Assembly: GCA_046309355.1 (NCBI GenBank)
Contig: JBKCPL010000040.1
Coordinates: 1 to 47,625 of the forward strand
Length of the DNA stretch: 47,625 nt
Source: CAYSBE01 sp046309355
Lineage (GTDB): Bacteria > Bacteroidota > Bacteroidia > UKL13-3
Direction: 5' to 3'
Below the pieces are notes generated by a model. It made no database searches and was not told where the DNA came from. It saw only the letters and a program-made list of their open reading frames with translations. Every line of letters begins with the position of its first letter. The stretch's first letter is position 1. A program made the translations under genes and the position numbers. This document shows positions 9,001-20,200 of this stretch, piece after piece.

Positions 9001-11181
9001 ACGGCTGTAGCTAACGCTTCCTGAAGATGTAGTGACATAAATATTGTATAAGCTTTTAGCCTCGTAGTTAAAGACACCATTCGTGCGCAGCTGATTTCCG
9101 GCAATTAGAAAACTGCTGTTGTCATTACCACTTATGCTGTTGTTAAACGAGTAAACAAATGCAATACCAGTATCCTGACACACACTGGAAAAAGAACCTA
9201 TAAGGGTGTTTACAGCCATATTTTCATTAACAGTATCATTGGTCAGCACTATATTAGTGGGTACATCTATTACATTGGTTACGTCAATAGTAAATACTTT
9301 TTCAAAAAAAGCTCCTGCATTATCAGTGGTACGAATTCTAACCGAGTAGCTGTTTTTTGTTTCAAAATCGAATGCCATTGACGACCGCAAATTGTTTCCT
9401 GATATATTGAAGCTGCTGTTATCGGTAGCTCCGGCACCGGTAACTAAGGTATATGAGAATGTATTACTTGGATCCTGATCAATTGTACTAAGTTGTCCGA
9501 TGACTGAATTGGCATTCAGGTTTTCCGCAATCTGATTGGATGTTAGAAGCACGTTGGTAGGAGCATCATTATTATCAATTACTGATATGGTAAATGTTCG
9601 CTGGTAAGTACCCTGGCTTCCGTCATTTACACTAACACGAATACTGAAAGAAGCCGCTTGTTCATAGTCGTAAAGTGCATTTGTATACAAACTATCGTTA
9701 CTGATTCGCACATTCGTATTGCCACCGCTACCTGCTCCATTAATCAGCGTGAAGGTGTATGCACCTGTTGCGTCCGGGTCAATGGCGGATAATTTTCCGA
9801 TAAATGTATTTACCGGTAGATTTTCTCCAATGGCCGTATTGGTAAGTGCAATATCAGTAGGAGCATCATTGCTGTCCGACACCGTTAAACTAAATTGCTT
9901 ACTATAAAGCCCTCCGTTTCCATCGTTGGTTTGTATAAACACCACATAATTTTGCCTCGATTCGTAGTCGAATAATGCATTTGTACGCAGCTGACTACCT
10001 ACAATAGAGAACTGTGCATTATCATTTCCTTGAACACTTACAAAGCTGTATGTAAATGAATTGCCTGCATCTTCATCAATAGTTGCGAAATCGGCAACAA
10101 AACTTCCAAGCGGTCTGTTTTCAGCTAAACTAACGCCAACATTGCTGCCGCCCAATTGGATATTGGTTGGCTGATCATTCTGGTCAATAATTACAATGGT
10201 AAATGCTCTTTCGAACGTATTGTTGGATATATCGGTAACGCGTATGCGTATGTTATAGGATGATTTCAACTCATAGTTGAATGTGGAAGAGGTGCGCAAT
10301 AACGCCCCTGCAATATTAAAACTTCCATTATCTGCGCTCCCGGCCCCGGAAACCAGGCTGTACGAGTGGCTTTCGCCCAAATCCGGATCAAGTGCCGACA
10401 AGGTGCCGACCGTGGCCAAAGAGGAAAGGTTTTCATTAACTGTGGTATCGCTTAGGAATATATTGGTAGGAGTTGTGTTAATATCCTGTACTGAAATTGT
10501 AAATGTTTGCTCAAACGCACATCCGTTTGCATCGGTTGTGCGTATACGAATAGCATGTGAAGTTTTTTGATTGTAGTTTAATACACTGCTTGTTCTTAAT
10601 TGATCACCTGAAATATTAAAATTGCCATTATCTGTGCTGCCCGAACCTGACACAAGCGTGTATGTGAATGTTTCGCCTGCATCGGGGTCAGTGCTGGTTA
10701 ATGTTCCAACTACGGTATTTACAGCTAGGCCTTCATTAACTGTGCTGCTACTTAGATTGAGAGCAGTAGGTTGATTGTTGTTTCTAATAACAAATGGGCT
10801 TACGGTAGCACCATACGAAGCATTGTCTTGAAAATCAGCTGTAACTTTTGCATCATATACCGAATCGTTGGCTGCGTTGTATATCTTAAACGTAATGGTT
10901 TCGCCCGAAGGCACATTGCTGTACACAACCATTGATGCGATGAAGCGCCCGTTGATTACATTACTGGTAAGAACGGTTCCACGGCACGTAGCTCCTACAA
11001 ATGCTCCTACACGGTTACTGGGGCTTAACAATTCAGTACAGTTTATATTGGCAACTGCTGTCACCGTCATTGAATATTGAAACGATGCCGGATTAACCGA
11101 CCACGTTGGTGGGGGAGATGCTATACCCAATCGGAAAGTTAGCAACATAATTAAAACGGATACCAATCCTTTAGTTTTCAT
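6004..11181 (-). CDS. Giant cadherin-like repeat surface protein with type B (CHU_C) sorting domain
   Basis: This 1725-residue protein has a signal peptide (residues 1 to ~21). A ~110-residue domain (about 26-133) carries NRVGAFVGATCRG and VVYSNVPSGE. Fourteen tandem repeats of about 100 residues follow (about 138-1536), each with PTxIxLS, VxENxPxGxxVGxLSTxDxD, FxYSLVxGxGxxDNxxF, LRTxxxFNYExKxxYxIRIxTxD and a closing DxNDxPT. A divergent fifteenth cadherin-like unit occupies about 1537-1635. The repeats match the cadherin/CA-like fold, and the DxND linkers are calcium-binding positions in cadherins. The last ~90 residues (NNFMSPNGDGINDYF, YNESGMEVYK, NDWDGSYDGKRLPTGVYYF) are a gliding motility-associated C-terminal domain. 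The likely role is a long, calcium-rigidified adhesin exported with the PorP/SprF protein encoded next. Gliding itself is not proven. Confidence 0.9.
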   Translation of the reverse strand: MKTKGLVSVLIMLLTFRLGIASPPPTWSVNPASFQYSMTVTAVANINCTELLSPSNRVGAFVGATCRGTVLTSNVINGRFIASMVVYSNVPSGETITFKIYNAANDSVYDAKVTADFQDNASYGATVSPFVIRNNNQPTALNLSSSTVNEGLAVNTVVGTLTSTDPDAGETFTYTLVSGSGSTDNGNFNISGDQLRTSSVLNYNQKTSHAIRIRTTDANGCAFEQTFTISVQDINTTPTNIFLSDTTVNENLSSLATVGTLSALDPDLGESHSYSLVSGAGSADNGSFNIAGALLRTSSTFNYELKSSYNIRIRVTDISNNTFERAFTIVIIDQNDQPTNIQLGGSNVGVSLAENRPLGSFVADFATIDEDAGNSFTYSFVSVQGNDNAQFSIVGSQLRTNALFDYESRQNYVVFIQTNDGNGGLYSKQFSLTVSDSNDAPTDIALTNTAIGENLPVNTFIGKLSAIDPDATGAYTFTLINGAGSGGNTNVRISNDSLYTNALYDYEQAASFSIRVSVNDGSQGTYQRTFTISVIDNNDAPTNVLLTSNQIAENLNANSVIGQLSTIDQDPSNTFSYTLVTGAGATDNSSFNISGNNLRSSMAFDFETKNSYSVRIRTTDNAGAFFEKVFTIDVTNVIDVPTNIVLTNDTVNENMAVNTLIGSFSSVCQDTGIAFVYSFNNSISGNDNSSFLIAGNQLRTNGVFNYEAKSLYNIYVTTSSGSVSYSRLIQINVRDINDAPTDIALSISNINENRPAGSFIGMFSSTDPDQGNTFTYSLVNGLGGNNNALFAIRNDSLFTSAVLDFETVSTFSIRVATTDNGSLSFQKVFTIMVNDSNDVPTAVNLSASSVNENSLLGTVVGVLSTVDADAGQSFTYSLVAGVGSSNNNLFSIVGNQLRTNAVFNFETLPSLLIRIQTNDGNGGTFSDTFRISVLDINDMPTNITLSNANSTENRPVGSVIGTLTTTDEDVNDVFSYSLTTGGNNDNVFFLISGNELKINTVADFESKKLYVIQIQTSDGKGGNFTKQFVINITDSNDAPVNTTLITSSIDENKPTRSFIGIFYTNDADQNDAFSYSFVSGSGAVDNGSFWIQNDTLYSNEVFNFESKNIYSIRVRVTDVGGLSFIRQLDVSISDANDAPTDIVLSSDEIAEKRANRSVVARLSSTDEDANTFTYSLVSGTGSDDNASFVIQGGELRSNRVFNYELQKTYAIRISTNDGRGGTFQKAFVITILDSSDAPTNIILSKSTVPENSVIGTVVCTMSTIDEDTLDAFTYAFANINGNNNDKFFIVGNELRTTEVFDYETKKFYLVFLQTSDAAGNMFVRQFVINVTDTNDAPTALTISNLSVSENLPVGSYVGSFTSTDADQTSGFVYTLVGGTGSNDNIRFTVQNDSLLTNLSFNFEAKQSYSIRVRTTDVTNEIFERVFVVNITDANDGPTDLLLSNKVLNENAPKQTIVGNFSTVDIDAVDAHTYAFVPGIGDADNASFIIDQNKLLANFSANFEVKSTYNIRVKSTDSGGDTIDRAFVITIADVSEKPTINNQRFDISEMAATGEDVGIVLSSSPDAGANLKYILTDAEQLPFALNENTGELTVVSALDYEKTKEYKLSVIVKDDQPTALYDTAVITVQVNDEIELNLDLPANNFMSPNGDGINDYFAVQNVQLYANYSLTIYNESGMEVYKIISNYKNDWDGSYDGKRLPTGVYYFIFRNPANGDEFKGALNIVK

Positions 11182-11212
11182 AGTCTGTTTGTTTAGTGTA
11201 ATGAGTGTTTAA

Positions 11213-11240
11213 AAAGTACAGGCATTTATGCCTGTACTTT
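11213..11240 (-). terminator. Terminator or attenuator between the two giant surface-protein genes
   Basis: AAAGTACAGGCA and TGCCTGTACTTT form a 12-bp perfect stem with a 4-base loop, beginning 6 bases after the 3133-residue gene's stop. On the minus strand the stem runs into U5, as in an intrinsic terminator. Only about 30 bases remain before the next start codon and no promoter is visible there, so partial read-through (attenuation) is likely. Confidence 0.7.
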
Positions 11241-11246
11241 CAGGTA

Positions 11247-14200
11247 TTATTTTTTAATGATTTTTGCTCTGGTTAGCTGACCACCTGAATTGATTTCGAC
11301 AAAGTAGAAACCGGGTTTAATGTTCAATCCACGTTGTTCAGGTTCCCATAATACATAAGCTGATGTATTGGTTAATGCTTCATACGTAAATTCATCTACC
11401 TGTTTACCGGCAATATCATATACAGCAACAGCTAAATTTGGTGAGCTTATGTTTTGTATATACAGCGATACCTGGTTGCTAAATGGATTAGGAAATACGC
11501 TGATATTTAAACCGGTATTAAATGAGGCAGCAAAATTTTCACATGAGAAATTTCCGGCCGGTTTTATTTCAATCGGTTTAATAAGACTTCCCAAATGCTG
11601 ATTAGCGCTAAATGTTACACGTCCCAGCATATCAATGGTATGTCCGGTTTGCTCATCCAGAAGTTTAAATTGTATGGCTTCATCAAACTGATTTGCACTA
11701 ACAGTTATAAAATATAAGCCTCGGTTACCGGCTTGCGTAATGCGGGTTGCGCCACGTAACTCGTTGCCTGAATAGGCTCCCAGGCTTAATCGGCCAGACA
11801 AAGCTGCTTCCTGGCAAATTCCTGCATCAACCACTACACTCATATTTTGTTCGTAAACGTGTGGATTATAGCTGAAGAAATCACTTCGGTATAAATTAGG
11901 TACAGCCTGCGTTTTTCCGAACATGACCGAGCGGGGATACATGAAGCTGGTATTTGTTGCTGACCTATACATGTATCCTTTACCGGGTATTAGCGTATTT
12001 AGGTTACCAACCCATCCAATTACAGGATCATAAAGTGCAAATTGGTTCTGACTTTTTACCAAATCACCTGCTGTTGAATTTAACGATGAGAAGGCTTCGG
12101 TAACACTCAGGTTCCGTTGCGATCCGAATCCTATCCAGTTCCATCCAGCGTTAAGTTGTATCGGTCTTACAGATGGATCTATTTCAACACCTGTGATGGT
12201 GAGAGTATCTTTTGCGGTAACTCGCAAGCGATATGAATATTCAGGTTTTATACCGGCTTGTGGATTAGCCAATGAGCCCGCCCATCCGGCTTCTGTATTG
12301 TAATCGGCAAATTTACTTTGGTCGCGTAAAAGGTCACCGTTAGCCAATACTATGCGCTTCATTAACTTATTCAGATCATTTGAATCGGTCATCATTAGAT
12401 TGAACGAAATCCAGTTCCAACCGGCTACTAATGGTATAGTGCTCGATAGTTTATCGGTTGCGTTAAACACCTGCGGATTTATTACACTTCCAACCAACTC
12501 ATTTGATAAAAATTCCAGTTGAGGCTGCACGTCTGCATGTACTTTACCAGCTGCAGCATTCCATATTCTGAATTCCAGATGTTCTCCGGAGGGTACGTTG
12601 CTGTATACAGTTAAAAATGCATAGTAGCGGTCAATTTGTGGGAAATACTGCAGTGAGGCAATTCCACGACATTCGCCATTTACAAATGCAGCAAGCCTAT
12701 CATCCGGATTGGTTGAAATGACGTTGTTGATTCGGATTTGACCAACAATACTCATCGCATTTTCAAAGCGTGCAGGATCTATTCTCCAGCTGCTTGGCAA
12801 ATCAGCAAACACTTTAAGCCTAACCAACAAACCATCTGGGAAACCGAAGTCTGTCAACAATTGAACTTCCTGTTCGTATGAGCCAATATTTACATTCGGA
12901 TCAACAGTAAGGGTAATTGTTCGTGTGCTGTTGGGTGATATTGTTCCTGATTGAGGCGATGCGCTTAACCAAGCCGGTAAATTTGAAATGCTATACTGCT
13001 TAACCGCTCCACCTGAGTTTACTATGGTAGTTGTAAAGGTTAGTGCTTCACCACGTTTTTTAGTGAAATTGAATTCCTGATCCTGCCACTTCACCTGATT
13101 TTTATCTATGTATGCAATCCATGTTTTAGGCGATTGCATTTTATTTCCATTCAAATCAAATACATCCTTAACGGTTATGTCAAGTGTTACATTTTCGATT
13201 AATGCCGGAAGTGTATTTGGTGTTAAAATAATTTTATCACCGTTAAGTGCATAGGTGAAATTGATTGCTTCAACAGGGCGTTGCAGCTTTATAGCGGGAG
13301 TCTGATTATTAAGTCCGCTACCAAGTGCAGTTGTACCACTTATACTACGGGCCGGTGTTTTAATATCAGCTAAAGAAGGAGTTAAAATAGGAACCCCCAT
13401 ATTTATAGTGTACTGTTCAAATGGAATGTAGCACACCAAATCTGTTTCTGTTCCTGCCAGTCGGTTAATGCGGTCACGCTCAATTTGCAGCTGCGAACGG
13501 GCCGAATTCCATAATCTGAATTCATCAATCCATCCATTGAATGCACGGTCAACCACTTCGGGTCCGAATGGCTGATATCCACGGGCACCAATCCAGAATT
13601 TATTTCCCGCAAATTGCTCCAATCCGCCTGAAGAAATAGTGTTCTGCTGATTTCCGTCAATAAATGCTGTTAAGCTGGTTGCTCGTTGCAACACCAGGGC
13701 AAAATGATGCCAATTGTTGTCAAAGAAACTGGTACTTACAGCTTCAAAAGTACTGCCCTTGTGTTTCACCAAAATTTTGCCCTGAGCATCTTTTTCGATG
13801 TTCCAACGTATAGAAGGGTTATTGTCGGTTGAGTCTCCGCGACCGTTACTGAACAATGATGTAACAGTACCGTCATTGGCGCCTTTGAACCAAAACTCGA
13901 TGGTAAAATCATTTTCATTAACAAAAACCAGATCGCTCGCACCTACAGCTAAAGGTTCAGTATTTATACGGTAGGATGCTCCTTTAGGATTGATTTCCCA
14001 AACTGCATTTTTCATCTGACCGTGACGCATACGCACATAGTCTTTAACGGTTGTGCCAATAGCCTCATCAAATCTCCAGTTGGCCATTATACCGAATTCG
14101 GTTCCTCTAAGTGAAATATTAATAGAAGAAATAATTTCGTTTGATTTTCTTGTTCTGCTCCATAGCCTAAAATCACGCAAGTTCCCTTTAAAATCGTTGC

Positions 14201-17200
14201 CAATTGAATTAGAAGTTCTTCCGAAAATGGTTTTACCGCCACCCTCATATTGATTATATATTTTGGTGTTGCCGGTATTGATTACTACTCCGTTTCGGAA
14301 TAGCTCGCACGATGACGAATCAAAATCGTACGATACCGTATAGTGATAGAATGCTACCGTATCGGTGATATCTATATTTGAGCTGACAGAGTCGTTGCCA
14401 ATTTGGAAATAGAACTTATTCGAAGCATCAAAACCAATCTGAATATTTTGTGCTGCATCAATACCCTGTGAGAAGATAATTTGAGGGCCTAATGAACCAC
14501 GCTTAGCCCAAAACTCCAGTGAGAAACTTCTCTTTGCCAGGTTTAATCCTGTGGGCACCTCTACATAGTCGTTGTCACCGTCAAAGTAAATGCTTGCTGT
14601 ATTTTGAAGCTTACTGCCATTTAGCACACCTCTGATGTCGAAATTGCCGTAACTTAATGAAGCAGGGTCAACGGGCTCATTAAACTGTATGCTAATTTCA
14701 TCGTTAGGTGAAAGTATACCGTCAGCCGGACTAGGATTTCCGAATGGTGCGGGGTTTACCCTGTCGGCCAAACCGCGGTTAACTTCTGATTCAACTTTTG
14801 CATCCGCATAGCCGGGTGCCGAACAGGTACTTACTGCTCGGATGTCATAAGGCCCATCCACCAGTTGTTTCATGTTCCATTTGTATTCAATAAACGAACG
14901 GTCGGAAGGTATAATGAGGTCTTCGGTGTCTTCAGGTACTTTATAGAAAGTCTCTAAAATATTCCACTGAGAACTTGATGCCGGTTTGTATTGGAAAGTA
15001 ATATTTTTTAAACCACCGAAGTTATAGTCATAGTCGTAGATAATAACAGGCATGGTATCCTGGAATGTTCGGTTCAATGTCCACTTGTCTGCCGGTGTAT
15101 AAATGATTGGTTTGGTACACGTTGGAATAAATTTAGCAGATACATATGCAGAGTCTACTATGTCATCATCACACGGTGATTTAAGAATAATTAAAATACT
15201 GTCGTAATCATAAAATAAAGGCCCCCTCTTTATGCTCAACGTTTTGTTTAATGTGGTTCGGAATGGAACGGTAAACGAACGGTTTGGATCTAAACCATCA
15301 ATGGTGAGTATTGCTCCATTCGGGTTAGTTGATTCCACAACTCGCAGGTCGTATGTCTGATCGTCTTCTGATTCACTTTGGTTACCAAGCTTCAGATTAA
15401 ATGTAGCCGCCTGTGCTGCCGGAACATTATATCTTACGGGTTCAGGCACTTGTATGGTAGGTACATGGCGCTGAAATGTACCATCGGTCAGCAATTCACT
15501 TTCACCATCCTCAAAATAAGTGCTTGCCATAACCGTATCGCGTGGTTTATAATAATGTGCATATTCAGGTCCTTCGTAAGGGCATGATGTTTGTCCTCCA
15601 CGCAATTTGAACATGTGTCCGTTTCCGGTTCCGGGGTCTACTACATCTACCGATATGAGGTCTCCGGGGTCTCCATCTGTTAATGTATAACTGATGGTGG
15701 TTGTAGTGTCTGTAGATGTTCCATCATCGGTTGTTGTGGTTTCTCCCAATGTTAAGCTGCCGGACAGGTCAATACCTGAGCCACCTGCTAGTGCCACGAA
15801 ACCAAAGGCCTCATCGTGGCTAAGATAAACTTCTTCAAATGTGGTTACCTCTTTTGATTTGGATACCGAAAATTCGCGAGTTAGCGTTGCTTGTCCGATA
15901 CTGGTATTAGATGCTGATTGCAATATATTTCCTATGTTCAAGCGGAAGGCATCGTATTTTTCTTTTTCATTTCGAGCAAGTGCTTCTTTCCACAAACGAA
16001 TCTGATCATTGAACATCCTAACCGAATCCGTTTCGTACAAGCTATCGGGAATGAAGGTGTAACTTGGGCCTGTTTTGTCCTGATTGTTCTGAACACGCGG
16101 GTCAGTTTTTGTCCGGATATTGCCCCAGATTAAATCGTCATTGTTTGTGCCGAATTTCTTCGCATAATCGTCATCCAGAGTGTCGTTGTATACAATATTA
16201 TACCTCGGCAATCCATTGCGTTTCTTGCCATTTTGAAGTATGAGGTTTCTGGTTTTTATCAGGTTAGGAATGACAATATCCTCGATTTCCCCGGTTGTAT
16301 ATGCAAATGAAGTATTTATGCCGTTAGGGTCAATAGCCAGGTTCTGACGAATACCAATTCGGAAACCATTCACTGTATTAGGTGCGCATGTAACTCCGGG
16401 AATATTGCAATCAGATGCTTTAACAAGCAATAAATTATCAGCCAGACCAAAAGTGTAATTGGTTGCGTGACCGAAGAAGATATCCGCATTTGACCCAACC
16501 TGTTCAGGGTTAGAGCCTGTTGAAATGCTAAGTGACGAGCTAAGCGAAGTAACCAACTCGCCATTTTCTCCAGCAGTTGTTTCTTTAGTTACACCAAACC
16601 CTGCAGTGCCGCCAATCTCGTTTTCCAGCGAAACTTCAAATACTAAACCTACCGAAGCCTCCCATTTAGCCCCCAAGTGAGCAGTACCCATAAAGCTTCC
16701 GCCAGTATTGTTCAGATTTGAGTAGCGTTTAATAGTGTTATAAGAAGTATTTCTTGACCACGTAGCAGAACTTCCCGAACCCGGAGGGTCACGTAGTATC
16801 AAGTCTACTTTTTGTGGTCCGCTGGTGGTAAAACTGCTTCCTGCACGGGTTCGTCCACCAAATACATAACCTCTGAAAGGTGTATTCCCGGCATTGGGTA
16901 GCCACTGTGTAAAACGTGAACCATTATTTCCGGGAGCAAACAAGGTAACCGACATGGTTTTGGTATAGCTGTTAGCGGCAGGCACATCCGTATTTAAATT
17001 TGGCAATCCGCCCCTAAATTCATACAGCGCATACCCGTCAACCACATCCAGTATAACAGATGATCCATTACCGGCAGCCAGTCCGTTTTGTATCGATACA
17101 GAACCCGTAATCGGAACTTTAAATTCTTTTACCGGTGTATAATCAAAATTCTGATAGATATCAAATGCCCATATTTTGGCAGTATATGTACTGAATTGTT

Positions 17201-20200
17201 TGAAAACAGGCCATCCGAAAGGATTTGTGGGTACAAGCGAAATATAGTTTATGGAATCGGTAAACAGTTTCATTTCTCCCACAAATGACGAGTCTGTAGG
17301 TGTACGTCCTGTTGTGCGGGACAAAAACAACTTAGGAGGTGCATAGCAAATAAAATCTCTTCTGGTGTTAAAGCTGGCAGAGTCAATACGTACAACAGTA
17401 GTACCTATGCGTATGGTATCGTATACACGGGTGATAGTAGTTGCATTGGTTAAGTCTAAAACCTGCTGTATACCAAAACCTAAATTTGGATCATTGTTCG
17501 TTTGAATTTTTACTGTGTCGATAGTATAGATAAGCGGAGGCAGGTATGTAACATACTCTCCCGATGTATCGTTGGTAATCACCGTTATTTTACTGCATCC
17601 GTTTCGCAGTTGTGATTTGAAGTGTATACGTGTTTTCCCGATATTGTTAACGGATTTACCCATTCCGGGTTTTTTTGCAGCTTCTATCGCTCCACCAACA
17701 GCTCTACCCACTACCTTTACTAGGGTAGAATCTACGAATGTGATTCCGGCTACACTGTTTTGAAAATTGAATGACGGAGTTGGCAAAGCCGGGAAACGTC
17801 CCTGACTAAAAATATGCCCATCCTTAAAAGCGGTTATAACATGGTTGCCTATAGGGACTTGAAAATCGAATTTGCCATCTACATCTGTTGCCACTGGTTC
17901 ACCATTGCGCACCACAGTTTGCCCGTCTATTTTGAAATTGATACCCTCAGCCGGGCAGCCCAATGTAGCGCCACCAATAGGCACATAGTTAACAAAACCA
18001 CTAACGGCAAAGGATGATATATCTGTGAAATCCTGCTGACTATGACTCACCGAACCTTCACCAATAAAAACATTACGATTAATAGGTGAAAAACTGTGTG
18101 TCTCATAGCTTGGTGTAATAATGAAAGGCTGACCTGTTCCTGCATAGCCAATATTGGTCACTACATACGTGCCAGAAGCATCGGTAAAACTTGCATGTGC
18201 CAGTTGAGAGCTGCTGGGAATATTGTTGCTGTATGTTACGTTGGTCATACTTCCGTGTTGTTCGTTAAATGCCTGGCCTACTTTTGAGTAGTCAAAAAAG
18301 CCATTGTAACCAACCATATTTTCATCAAATGTGTAGTATGCCTTGAGCTCAGTATCGTCTGGGTTTACCCTTCGGCTGTAATCTTCAGATACTTCCTGCG
18401 CTGATTTTTGCCTAGCATATACACGTACTTCATCCAAATTTCCTACAAATGTCGAACCCATTGTAATGGAAGAATTATTTAGTGGAAACAGCGTATAGGC
18501 TCCTAAAGCCAGCGCTGCACTGCGAATTCCGTTTAGATATACAACCAGTGAATCGGCACTTACCACCCCCGTTGCCTGATTGTAATTGTTCGATAAAAAT
18601 CCGGTAATACTACTTACGTTTTGTGTAGTGCTTCCGTTGTTTACGAACAACGATAATTTGTCACCGACTAACCGCAGCATAATACTTTTTGAGCCGGAAT
18701 TGATTCGGATTAATTCCTTTGTACCGGTTGTGTTGGGAGTAATGAACCAACACTCAAAAGTTGCACCAGTAGTGAAACTGAGTTTGGAAGATGCAGGAAC
18801 CGTCATCGTACCCGATGTGTTGGCAAAGTTGACCGAGGCACCCACAAATGTGGTGGCAGCAGGCGTAACTTGTACGCGCGCATTTTGAACAGCAATTCCT
18901 CCGCTATACGTAATCGCACCACTTACCGTACCGAATGCAGTTCGGAATCCAATATCTTCAGTGAAGTTTGAATAACGCGTAAATCCGCCACAATTCAGTA
19001 CACCAATAATTGTATACTTATACAGCACACCTGATATAGATGAGTTGTCAATAAAATTGCCTTCGCCCATGCCTGCTGTTCCAATCAATATGGAGTCGTT
19101 TGTGGTGCCGAATTGTTTTCTGAATATACGGTATTGCGTAAGTATATCAACGTTTAAAGTGCTCCAGCTGAGCTGAACCATATTGGTAAAATAGCCTTTG
19201 CTTGCTGTGAGTTTAAAATTGGTAGTATTAAATGATGTGCTTAAATCAGGGAATATGCGCACCACACTACTTGCATTGGAAGGATTACCGGCCGGGTCAC
19301 AATTATTTCGTGCTCTTATGGTATAGGTATAATTTACACAGGCTAAAACAGAATTATCGGAAAAGGTTGTAACATTAGGTCCAACATTGAAGTTAGTAAC
19401 ACCGGCTTGTCCTTGTATCGACCGTTCCACTATAAAACCTGTTTCGTTGTTCGAGTTATCCGTCCAGTTTATGATAAAGCCATTATTGGTACCATTCGTA
19501 GTTACTGTAACACTCGTTGCCTTTGCCGGTATATCAGGGGCAAATCCTGTAAAGTAAGAAGGAGATGTAGTTTCACCACACGTACCTACTGTTGCCACTT
19601 TATAATAATAGGTGGTATTTTTGGTTATACTCGCATCAATGTAGGCTCTGTCAGATCCGGGCAAAGTGGCGATTACTGTATATCCCGATGTAGGATTTGT
19701 AGATCGAGATACCTTAAAGTTAGTGGGATCAGCGTCATTAAATGTCCAGTTAATCCGAATTTCGCCATCGCAACTCGTTGTAGTAGCAGTTATACCGCTA
19801 GGCGGTGATGCAGAGGAGTTTTTTGAACCTATGGCAGTATTGGAAGGGAAACTAGCGATGATGCCGTTGGTTGAAGTCGTTTTATGCACAGCTTTTATAT
19901 GATAGGTATGAGAGCCTTGGGGTGCGGTAACATCATCGTATGAATTAGCGGAAGAATTAACCTGAGCCAGATAAACATTGTTTCGGTATATTTCCTGATT
20001 GTAAGAGCATGGAAAACTACCCGGAGCAGACCAAGTTAAAGCAACTTTATTACAGTGGTCGGCATTAGTGGCCGACAAAGTAGAAGGCGCATTGAGTACC
20101 GGTAGCGGAATAACCAACTGTGAGCTGCTAACCGTGTGCTGCCAAGTAGAAAATGAACCGAACGAACCTGCTGTGGCGATTGTAATAAAACCAGATCCGT

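Noticed and set aside
6300..10770. CRISPR array or DNA tandem repeat
   Set aside because: The ~300-bp period is coding repeats of a cadherin-like protein, diverged at DNA level. There are no short direct repeats with spacers.
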